Shown piece by piece: positions 1-5,700 of a stretch of 12,776 nt of DNA. Where the stretch lies: the NCBI GenBank assembly GCA_964418645.1, contig CAYQME010000065.1:1-12776 (forward strand), written 5' to 3'. Every line of letters starts with the position of its first letter. Positions within the stretch are counted from its first letter, which is position 1. The notes beneath the pieces were generated by a model. The model saw nothing but the letters and a program-made list of their open reading frames with translations, ran no database searches and had not been told where the DNA came from. The DNA is from JAADHG01 sp964418645. GTDB taxonomy: Bacteria; Bacteroidota; Bacteroidia; Flavobacteriales; Flavobacteriaceae. A program made the position numbers and the translations under genes.

Positions 1-1
1 A

Positions 2-721
2 TTTTACATGTTTTTTAACTTTTTCATTTTTGCAATTGTTATTAGTGGCTTTTATAAAGTATTAGAAATAGGTTTTAGCAACTTTGGAGTTTCATCAAGT
101 AGTTTGTCTTTAATAAATGTATTGACTTGGCCAAAATGGGCACAATTATTACTCTTTTTTGTTATTAATGATTTTGTACAGTGGTTTACCCATGTATTGT
201 TGCACAAATATAATTTCTTATGGCAGTTTCATAAAGTACACCATAGTGTAAAAGAAATGGGATTTGCAGCGCACTTGCGTTACCATTGGATGGAAAACAT
301 TTTATATAAACCGTTAAAGACATTTGTTGTGATGCTTCTTGTAGGAGGAGAACCCATGGATGCATTTATTGTACATTTTATAGCCATAACTATTGGGCAT
401 TTAAACCATGCTAACATTAAAATTACTTGGGGGCCATTAAAGTATATTTTTAATAACTCAGTAATGCATTTATATCATCATATAAAAGCATTGCCAGAGC
501 ATAGAGAGAAAGGCATTAACTTTGGAATAAGTTTAAGTATTTGGGATTATATATTTAAAACTGATTATGTTCCTGAAGATAGTGGAACTATTGAGTTAGG
601 CTTTCCTGAAGAAGATAAATTCCCAAAAAGTTTTTTTGGGCAGTTTATTTATGGATTTGGGAAATCTAAAAAGGAGATACGCAAACATTTTTTTCAAATC
701 GTAAGCCTATTTATTGTTTAA
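2..721 (+). CDS. Fatty acid hydroxylase / sterol desaturase family membrane protein, probably 5'-truncated by the window edge
   Basis: This is a di-iron membrane hydroxylase of the sterol desaturase superfamily. Histidine clusters are visible (numbered from the ATG at 8): HVLLH at residues 62-66, HKVHH at 75-79, HLNH at 131-134 and HLYHH at 154-158. The tail motif NFG..L..WD..F follows at about 171-183, as usual in the family. Hydrophobic stretches at about 1-20, 45-60 and 105-130 fit an inner-membrane protein. The frame is open to the left edge, and family members usually have more membrane segments before the first His box, so the true start probably lies upstream and the ATG at 8 may be internal. 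The next gene, a TsdA-like cytochrome, starts 5 nt after the stop, which implies one operon. The substrate cannot be read from the sequence; the family acts on sterols, fatty acids, carotenoids and alkylglycerols. No link to sulfur chemistry is evident. Confidence 0.85.
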   Translation, partial: FYMFFNFFIFAIVISGFYKVLEIGFSNFGVSSSSLSLINVLTWPKWAQLLLFFVINDFVQWFTHVLLHKYNFLWQFHKVHHSVKEMGFAAHLRYHWMENILYKPLKTFVVMLLVGGEPMDAFIVHFIAITIGHLNHANIKITWGPLKYIFNNSVMHLYHHIKALPEHREKGINFGISLSIWDYIFKTDYVPEDSGTIELGFPEEDKFPKSFFGQFIYGFGKSKKEIRKHFFQIVSLFIV

Positions 722-726
722 TAAAA

Positions 727-1767
727 ATGAGTAAAAAAAAGTATCATAAACAATTAAAAGTCTTAGCAAATAAAATATTTTTATTTTGCTCTTTAATTTT
801 ACTTTCAACAACTTTATTACTTGTTATTGTTTATGGTGATTTCACAAAAGAAGAAATCGCTATTGAAGATTATTCCTTTGAGCTTTTCACTATTAATAAT
901 TATATCTCAGAATTAGATAATTCTCCACCCAATTTAGAAATAAAATATGGTTTTGAGCTTTTTAAAAGTACTCCAAAATACCTTGGACCAAACAACAGAA
1001 ATGTTCAAATGGCTTATGCAGGCAACAACTTATCTTGTAATAACTGCCACTTATTTGGTGGTACGAAACCATATGCAGCACCTTTAATAGGCGTTGTTGA
1101 CCGTTTTCCACAATTTAGAGGGAGAGAAAATAAAATGGGAACCATAGAAGAACGTATAAATGGTTGTTTTGAACGGAGTATGAATGGAAAAATAATGCCA
1201 TTAGATAGTAGAGAAATGAAAGCTTATGTAAGTTATTTAAAATGGTTAGATAGATTTACAGATGCAGATGGTACTTATAAAGCAAAAGGATTTGTAACTA
1301 TTAAAATACCAAATAGACCTGTTAATTTAGAAAACGGTAAGCGTATTTTTGAAACTCTTTGTTATGTGTGTCATGGGAATGATGGTCAAGGGAAGCAATT
1401 AAAAAATTCTCAAGTATATCAATATCCTCCGTTATGGGGAGACGACTCATTTAATAATGGAGCAGGAATGAATAGAGTAATTACTGCAGCACAATTTATT
1501 AAATCTAATATGCCATTTGGAGCAACCTATCAAGAACCAATTTTAACCGATGAAGAATCTTATGATGTTGCGGGTTATATTAACCAACAGCAAAGACCTC
1601 AAAAAGTTAATCCTGAAAACGATTTTCCAGATTTAAAAAGAAAACCAGTTTCAACACCATATCCACCTTATGCTGATGATTTTTCAGTACAGCAACATCA
1701 AATGGGCCCTTTCCAGCCAATAATGGAATACTATATGTTAAAGTATGGTATGAAAAAAACAAAGTAA
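727..1767 (+). CDS. tsdA: Diheme c-type cytochrome, thiosulfate dehydrogenase (TsdA)-like
   Basis: TsdA couples two thiosulfate molecules to tetrathionate, or runs the reverse reaction, in the periplasm. The 346-residue protein has an N-terminal hydrophobic segment (about 17-36) serving as signal or anchor. Two haem sites follow: CNNCH at 104-108 and CYVCH at 212-216. The block from about 127 to 174 (FPQFRGR, EERINGCFERSMNG, then MKAYVSYLKWL) is characteristic of TsdA. Cys147 lies 43 residues after the first haem cysteine, the spacing I recall for the catalytic Cys haem ligand of Allochromatium vinosum TsdA. Arg133 and Arg143 fall where its active-site arginines are expected. Met262 is a plausible distal ligand for haem 2. 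The start sits 5 nt after the desaturase stop. The direction of the reaction and the electron partner are not visible. Family assignment is strong; actual thiosulfate activity is inferred. Confidence 0.85.
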   Translation: MSKKKYHKQLKVLANKIFLFCSLILLSTTLLLVIVYGDFTKEEIAIEDYSFELFTINNYISELDNSPPNLEIKYGFELFKSTPKYLGPNNRNVQMAYAGNNLSCNNCHLFGGTKPYAAPLIGVVDRFPQFRGRENKMGTIEERINGCFERSMNGKIMPLDSREMKAYVSYLKWLDRFTDADGTYKAKGFVTIKIPNRPVNLENGKRIFETLCYVCHGNDGQGKQLKNSQVYQYPPLWGDDSFNNGAGMNRVITAAQFIKSNMPFGATYQEPILTDEESYDVAGYINQQQRPQKVNPENDFPDLKRKPVSTPYPPYADDFSVQQHQMGPFQPIMEYYMLKYGMKKTK

Positions 1768-1810
1768 AATAAAAGATTATTTTATATTTTATTAATTATC
1801 AATCAATTAG

Positions 1811-1840
1811 TTGTTTTTATTTATAAATTTACTATATTTG
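1811..1840 (+). promoter_or_regulatory. Bacteroidota-type promoter before the DsrE-like gene cluster
   Basis: TATATTTG at 1833-1840 matches the Bacteroidota -7 consensus TAnnTTTG. A TTG at 1811-1813 (GTTG from 1810) lies 19 bp upstream, the expected -33 position. The element sits in the 143-bp gap after the TsdA-like gene and about 70 bp before the ATG at 1911, which suggests the three DsrE-like genes can be transcribed apart from the cytochrome. No GTAAC-N4-GTTAC operator is present here. No strong hairpin was found after the cytochrome stop, so read-through is also possible. Confidence 0.55.
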
Positions 1841-1910
1841 GTTACTCCCTTTTTTTGAACTTAAGCCTGCCCCTTTTCTTTGTATTGTAATCAACTAAAT
1901 TCTATAATAA

Positions 1911-2588
1911 ATGAAAATTGACAATTCAAATTCAAGAAGAACTTTTTTGGGTTCATTAGCACTGGGTGCTGCAGCAAGTAGTTTATCTCTTTTAACTAAT
2001 CCATTAAATGCCACAAATTCGTTTACAACAGAAACGATGTTAGAAGCAGACGAATGGTTTAATAATATTAAGGGTAAGCATAGAATAGTTTACGATGGGT
2101 CAACGCCACATGGAGGGCTGCCAATTCTTTGGAATTTTGCTTTTTATTTGTCCAACAATCAAACAGGAACAGCCGATGAGGATATGACAGCTATGACCGT
2201 ATTAAGACATAATGCAATTCCGTATGCATTAGAAGATCGTTTATGGGAAAAATATGCCCTTGGAGAATTCTTTAAGATAACAGATAATAGCAAAAAGACA
2301 CATTCTGTTAGAAATACTGTGTACGAACCACAAGATGGCGATTTCCCAATTCCAGGAGTAGATGGTTTAAAACGTATGCAAGAAAGAGGTGCAATGTTTT
2401 GTGTATGTAATTTAGCTCTTAATGTGTATAGTGGTTTTATAGCTCAAGGAATGGGCTTAGATGCTACAGAAGTATATAATGATTTTGTGAGTGGTGTACT
2501 CCCAGATATACAAATTGTGCCTTCGGGTGTTTGGGCTTTAGGGAGAGCGCAAGAGAAAGGTTGTGGCTATATATTTGCCGGCGAATAA
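1911..2588 (+). CDS. Tat-exported protein with a DsrE-like C-terminal part
   Basis: The N-terminus carries a twin-arginine signal, SRRTFLG at residues 8-14, followed by an Ala/Leu-rich hydrophobic stretch to about 28, so the protein is exported folded. Residues 56 onward have the layout of the DsrE/DsrF-like fold. The clearest part is the C-terminus: GAMFCVCNLAL at 160-170, then LPDIQIVPSGVWALGRAQ at about 197-214, and a Gly-rich end. This resembles the DsrE pattern of a Cys after a beta-strand, then PG-V-VPSGV-x-L-x-x-x-Q-x-x-GY. Cys166 would correspond to the usual DsrE cysteine and Cys164 lies next to it. DsrE-family proteins carry sulfur on cysteine or serve as structural relatives. A Tat-exported Cys carrier would parallel SoxY in the Sox system, but that is an analogy only. 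Spacing to the next DsrE-like gene is 18 nt, so they are co-transcribed. The DsrE assignment is by eye and moderate. Confidence 0.7.
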   Translation: MKIDNSNSRRTFLGSLALGAAASSLSLLTNPLNATNSFTTETMLEADEWFNNIKGKHRIVYDGSTPHGGLPILWNFAFYLSNNQTGTADEDMTAMTVLRHNAIPYALEDRLWEKYALGEFFKITDNSKKTHSVRNTVYEPQDGDFPIPGVDGLKRMQERGAMFCVCNLALNVYSGFIAQGMGLDATEVYNDFVSGVLPDIQIVPSGVWALGRAQEKGCGYIFAGE

Positions 2589-2606
2589 TATTTTAAATTA
2601 AAACAC

Positions 2607-3020
2607 ATGAAAAAATATATAACATTAGTATTAGTATTTTTTTGTGCACTTAATTTATCTGCACAAGAAAAACCAGTAAAAATTGTTTTTGATGTTACAA
2701 GTAGTAATTCTAAAGTACATCAATCGGCAATAAGACATGTAAAGTTTATGTCTCAAGCCTATCCTGATTCTAAATTTGAAATTGTGATGTATAGTGGCTC
2801 TATAGATATGGTGTTGAAAGATAAGTCATCAGTTGCAGAAGATATTGAAACTTTGGCAAAAAATGACAATATAAGTTTTGTTGTTTGTCAGGGTACAATG
2901 AAACGGCATAAAATTTCAGACAATCAATTAATTCCAGGGTTAAAACAAGTACCTGATGGGATCTTAGAAATTATTGTAAAGCAAAAGGAAGGCTGGGGCT
3001 ATATTAAAGAAGGGCAGTAG
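2607..3020 (+). CDS. Exported DsrE-family protein (Sec signal peptide)
   Basis: This 137-residue protein starts with a Sec signal peptide: MKKYI, a hydrophobic core, and NLSAQ at residues 16-20 as the likely cleavage region. The rest is a compact DsrE-type domain: strand VKIVFDV at 24-30, helix with HQSAIRHV at 38-45, strand FEIVMYSG at 57-64, strand ISFVVC ending at Cys94, TMKR at 97-100, and KQKEGWGYIK near the C-terminus. The conserved Cys94 lies where DsrE proteins carry their sulfur-binding cysteine. The following gene is clearly a paralogue, with about half of the mature residues identical by eye, so the two arose by tandem duplication. DsrE proteins known from sulfur oxidisers act in the cytoplasm, so an exported version is notable. 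A sulfur-carrier role in the periplasm is inferred from the fold, the Cys and the neighbouring TsdA-like cytochrome. Confidence 0.85.
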   Translation: MKKYITLVLVFFCALNLSAQEKPVKIVFDVTSSNSKVHQSAIRHVKFMSQAYPDSKFEIVMYSGSIDMVLKDKSSVAEDIETLAKNDNISFVVCQGTMKRHKISDNQLIPGLKQVPDGILEIIVKQKEGWGYIKEGQ

Positions 3021-3031
3021 TTTTAAATTTA

Positions 3032-3511
3032 ATGACTATGAAAAAAGTATTATTAATTACGTTTTTATCGAGTATACTATTTGCTTGTAACAAACAAACT
3101 AGTGAGGCTACATATCAAGATAAGCAAGAAATTGATGTAAAAGAGGTCTTTAAAGAAAAACCTTTGAGACTTATTTTTGACGTCACAAGCAGTAATGTAA
3201 AAACACACCAATCTGCAATGCGACATGTAAGTGCAATGGCTGAAAGCTTCCCAGATTCACAATTTGAAGTTGTTGTGTATAGTGGAGCTCTTGATATGGT
3301 TATGTCTGATAAATCAACGGTAGCAGATGCTATTTTAAAATTTGCTGATAATGATAATGTAACCTTTAAATTATGTGCAACTACAATGAAAAGAGGTGGA
3401 GCGGATAAATCTATGCTTATTAAAGGCGTAGATGTTGTGCCAAACCCGCTAGTGCAAATATACAGCAGACAGAAAGAGGGTTGGGGATATATTAAAGAAA
3501 CAAATAACTAA
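3032..3511 (+). CDS. DsrE-family lipoprotein
   Basis: Lipoprotein signal: a hydrophobic stretch ending in SILFAC, with Cys19 as the lipidated residue (numbered from the ATG at 3032; a second ATG at 3038 gives the more usual MKK start). A charged linker of about 25 residues follows. The DsrE-type domain spans about 43-156 and closely parallels the preceding protein: shared FDVTSSN, HQSA-x-RHV, YSG-x-x-DMV, TMKR and QKEGWGYIKE. Cys115, in FKLCATTMKR, is the counterpart of Cys94 in the neighbour and is the candidate sulfur-binding residue. The gene begins 11 nt after the previous stop and ends 28 nt before a strong hairpin terminator, so it is the last gene of the operon. The protein should be anchored in the periplasm or outer membrane; which leaflet is unclear. 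Its role is inferred to match the neighbour's. Confidence 0.85.
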   Translation: MTMKKVLLITFLSSILFACNKQTSEATYQDKQEIDVKEVFKEKPLRLIFDVTSSNVKTHQSAMRHVSAMAESFPDSQFEVVVYSGALDMVMSDKSTVADAILKFADNDNVTFKLCATTMKRGGADKSMLIKGVDVVPNPLVQIYSRQKEGWGYIKETNN

Positions 3512-3539
3512 ATATTTTAAAGCTTATTTTTTAATTGAG

Positions 3540-3571
3540 AAGCCACTTTATAAAGTGGCTTTATTTTTTGG
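3540..3571 (+). terminator. Rho-independent terminator of the DsrE operon
   Basis: A perfect 22-nt palindrome at 3540-3561 (AAGCCACTTT / AAAGTGGCTT arms) is followed by a T-rich tract, TTATTTTTT. It lies just after the last DsrE-like gene and before the convergent minus-strand pseudogene. The minus-strand side lacks a good T tract, so it probably acts mainly on the plus-strand transcript. Confidence 0.85.
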
Positions 3572-3583
3572 TATTTATATTTA

Positions 3584-4221
3584 CTATTTAAGTAATTCTA
3601 TTGTTCCATGGCTTAGTTTAATACTACCGTCATGCTTTAATTTTTTGAGCAGTCTTGAAATAACTTCCCTTGAAGAACCAAGGTCATAGGCTATTTGCTG
3701 ATGCGTTGTTTGAAGAACTTTAGTGTTTTTTAGTATCACTTCTTTTTTTAAATACTCTAACAATCTGGTGTCTTTATTCGAAAAAGTAAGTATTTCTATA
3801 ACATTTAGTAATTCATCATATTTCATATTAAATAGGTGTAAATAAACTCATTCCATCTTGGATATTTTTTAGCAATAGTAATAGCTTTTTCCGCTGGGAT
3901 AACAACTATTCTTGAATCCTGTTCAATGATGGCCTTTATTTAGCTTGTTTCATTTCTAAATAGCGTTATTAAAGACATAGCGCAACTCTCTCCTGGCTTA
4001 ATGTAATATAGAAGTACTTCGTTGCCATTTACAGACTCTTCTTAAAAAACTTTTGCCAAACCAGATATAAGCAACGGAATTACTTTGATATAACCTCCTT
4101 GTTTTAAAATGGTAGTTCCTGCTTTAAATTCATGTATTTGACTTATAGAAATTAACTCATTTTTAAGTTCTGGCATTTGAGCCAGTTTAGGGAAGTATGT
4201 ATCTAAAGCTTCAGAAATCAC
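3584..4221 (-). pseudogene. Decayed Crp/Fnr-family transcriptional regulator (two in-frame stops and a frameshift)
   Basis: Reading the minus strand from GTG at 4221 gives a Crp/Fnr-like chain beginning VISEALDTYFPKLAQM and continuing through EFKAGTTILKQGG, ISGLAKV and PGESCAMSL. It is interrupted by TAA at 4044-4042 and TAA at 3942-3940. After TYLI it meets TGA at 3825-3823. The HTH part continues in another frame from ATG 3826: HQQIAYDLGSSREVISRLLKKL, ending at 3584. Removing two bases near 3826 restores alignment with the intact regulator at 8072-8704, which matches along the whole length. The first stop falls where the homologue has ILRED and the second where it has KSEI. The GTG overlaps the stop of the upstream methyltransferase pseudogene (GTGA), the usual sign of translational coupling. 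The recognition helix kept Glu (SREVISR), unlike the intact paralogue (SRVVISR). An 80-residue HTH-only protein from 3826 could in theory be made, but decay is the simplest reading. Confidence 0.88.
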
Positions 4222-4805
4222 AATTTATTTTTTATAAACTTAATGAATAATTCATCATCTTTTCTACTTTCATTTGAGTTATAACATCTATCCATAACTT
4301 CAATATTAAAATATGGTTTGAAATAACCCAAATATTCCTTTTTATTTCCACCAAATGGAGGATGATCTTGATATAAAGGAACATTAAAAAGCAACCCTAC
4401 TAACTCACCATTTTTTGTTAAAAGTTCTGCCACTTTTTTGGCATAGTCAGGACGTAAACTTGGGTGTAATGCACAGAAAAAGGTTTGTTCAATAATTAAG
4501 TAAAACACGATGTTTAGTTTAAAAAAATCATTGTGTATTAGATGTTTTTCTGGAAAAGTGGGTCCTCTATCTTTAATATTTTCTAAGGCTGTTTTAGATA
4601 AGTCAACAACATACACATTTTTAAATCCTTTTTTGTTCAAACATTCTGCTTCATAAGAGTTGCTTCCGCTAGGAATAAGGATTTTTATGCTTTTATCTGT
4701 AAGCTAATCAAAATACGTTTTAAGAGGAGTTGAAACTTTTCCTAAATCCCAACCTGTAACTTTAGTTTTATAGCGATTGTCCCAAAACGCTTCAGTTAAA
4801 TCCAT
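4218..4805 (-). pseudogene. Decayed thiopurine S-methyltransferase-like (TPMT family) SAM-dependent methyltransferase
   Basis: From ATG at 4805 the minus strand encodes MDLTEAFWDNRY, then GWDLGKVSTPLKTYFD, a TAG stop at 4706-4704 (codon 34), and then LTDKSIKILIPSGSNSYEAE and the rest of a TPMT-type Rossmann methyltransferase to the TGA at 4220-4218. The frame does not change after the stop. Matching family features are GWD-x-G near the N-terminus, VYVVDLS, IIEQTFFCALHP, LLFNVPL and HPPFGGNKKEY. The stop sits where a Gln is natural (YFD-Q-LTDK), so a single C-to-T change is enough. The usual Asp before LIIEQTF is Tyr (YLIIEQTF), suggesting further relaxation. TPMT-like enzymes methylate thiols and related sulfur or selenium compounds, which would suit a sulfur cluster. 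The ATG lies 10 nt after the rhodanese lipoprotein gene. Re-initiation at 4640 would lack the SAM-binding front, so loss of function is likely. Confidence 0.85.
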
Positions 4806-4815
4806 GTATTATGAA

Positions 4816-5238
4816 TTATTGTTTTTTCCAAGCTGTATAACCGCCATTAAGATCATAGATTTCTTTAAACCCCAATTTTGCTAATATTTTTGAAGTTTTG
4901 CCACTTCTGCCGCCACTTTTGCAATATAAATACAAGGGTTTTTCTTTGTCGAGTGTTAGAAGGGTTTCTTTAAAATTTGATGAAAAGTAGTCTATAAGTG
5001 TTGCGTTCGCAATATGTCCGCCTTCATATTCTTTAGGAGTTCTAACATCGATTAATTGAATTTCAGGATTTGCCATTCCTTTTTTGAAAGCTGCAACATC
5101 TAATAGTTGAATAGGTTCTTTTGCTTTAACTATCTCTTCTGTTTTGACTATTTTAGTGTCTTTAACCTCTTCTTTTGTTTGCGATTTGCAACTAAAAAAG
5201 ATGCTTGAAGTTATTAGTAACAACAGTATTTTTTTCAT
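4816..5238 (-). CDS. Rhodanese-domain lipoprotein
   Basis: A 140-residue protein with a lipoprotein signal: hydrophobic residues 4-16 ending in IFFSC, so Cys17 is lipidated. A Lys/Glu-rich linker (about 18-42) leads to one rhodanese domain (about 44-138). The family marks are IDVRTPKEYEGGHI at 63-76 and the active-site loop CKSGGRS at 106-112, with Cys106 as the persulfide-forming residue. It is therefore a catalytically plausible single-domain sulfurtransferase tethered outside the cytoplasm. It lies 132 nt downstream of the cytoplasmic rhodanese, beyond a hairpin, and 10 nt before the methyltransferase pseudogene. No convincing promoter of its own was found in the gap, so transcription may depend on read-through. 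Its sulfur donor and acceptor are unknown; the exported DsrE-like proteins encoded on the other strand are candidates by compartment. Confidence 0.92.
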   Translation of the reverse strand: MKKILLLLITSSIFFSCKSQTKEEVKDTKIVKTEEIVKAKEPIQLLDVAAFKKGMANPEIQLIDVRTPKEYEGGHIANATLIDYFSSNFKETLLTLDKEKPLYLYCKSGGRSGKTSKILAKLGFKEIYDLNGGYTAWKKQ

Positions 5239-5288
5239 AATATTTGTTTTAGTAATGGTTTATTTTCAAGTTTAAATGTATTAATATA

Positions 5289-5326
5289 AAAAGGAGTATT
5301 AAAATAATTATTTTGATACTCCTTTT
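5289..5326 (-). terminator. Long hairpin terminator inside the minus-strand sulfur cluster
   Basis: Positions 5289-5326 form an inverted repeat of about 18 bp per arm (AAAAGGAGTAT ... ATACTCCTTTT) with one G-T wobble and a 4-nt loop. On the minus strand it is followed by TTTTTATA. It lies between the cytoplasmic rhodanese stop at 5371 and the rhodanese lipoprotein start at 5238, so it probably ends or attenuates the exporter-dioxygenase-rhodanese transcript. The symmetry and short flanking A/T runs would let it work on either strand. Confidence 0.75.
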
Positions 5327-5370
5327 AATTACAATTAACCAACTAAATATAATATGTTATATTTATAGTA

Positions 5371-5691
5371 TTATATTTCAGGAATTATCATTTCTCCATT
5401 CCAGCTTAAAATACCACCTAATAGATTGTAGGTGGTTTTTATACCAAGACTTTCTAATACTTGACAAGCTTGAATACTTCTAACTCCACTTCTGCAATAC
5501 ACATAATAGTTTTTTTCAACATCTAATGTGTTCGCTTTATTCATAAAAGATTGTGGATCATTAATATTCATCAAAATGGAATTTTTAAAAACGCCAGCCC
5601 TCCATTCATTAGGAGTTCTTGAATCAATTATAACAGCGTTATCATCATTTTCTAACAATGCTCTCCACTCTTCTTGAGTTATGTTTTTCAT
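5371..5691 (-). CDS. Small cytoplasmic rhodanese-like sulfurtransferase
   Basis: A 106-residue single rhodanese domain without signal peptide. It shows IIDSRTPNEWRAG at about 21-33, the active-site loop CRSGVRS at 66-72 with Cys66 as catalytic residue, and the closing YNLLGGILSW at about 88-97. The usual H in GHI of the rhodanese signature is replaced (AGVFKNS), a mild deviation. The start ATG lies 9 nt after the stop of the dioxygenase-rhodanese fusion, so the two are co-transcribed. Such proteins transfer sulfane sulfur between donors such as thiosulfate or glutathione/low-molecular-weight persulfide and acceptors. Here it probably feeds, or is fed by, the persulfide dioxygenase. A hairpin follows its stop by 45 nt. 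Confidence in fold and activity class is high; the physiological substrate is inferred. Confidence 0.92.
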   Translation of the reverse strand: MKNITQEEWRALLENDDNAVIIDSRTPNEWRAGVFKNSILMNINDPQSFMNKANTLDVEKNYYVYCRSGVRSIQACQVLESLGIKTTYNLLGGILSWNGEMIIPEI

Positions 5692-5700
5692 ACTTATTTT

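Noticed and set aside
3584..3826. A stand-alone 80-residue HTH regulator
   Set aside because: The upstream sequence clearly encodes the matching Crp/Fnr sensor domain in another frame, so this is the tail of a broken gene.
4218..4640. A shorter intact methyltransferase starting at 4640
   Set aside because: It would lack the N-terminal GWD-x-G region and the SAM-binding strand, which are still readable upstream behind a single TAG.
4754..4767. GTAACTTTAGTTTT as a third Crp/Fnr operator
   Set aside because: It lies inside the coding part of the methyltransferase pseudogene, has an imperfect right arm, and has no TAnnTTTG box at the right distance.
3584..4805. Stop-codon recoding (TAA/TAG read as Gln) to explain the in-frame stops in both broken genes
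   Set aside because: Intact genes in the window end with TAA at normal family lengths, and the regulator also has a frameshift, so ordinary decay is simpler.
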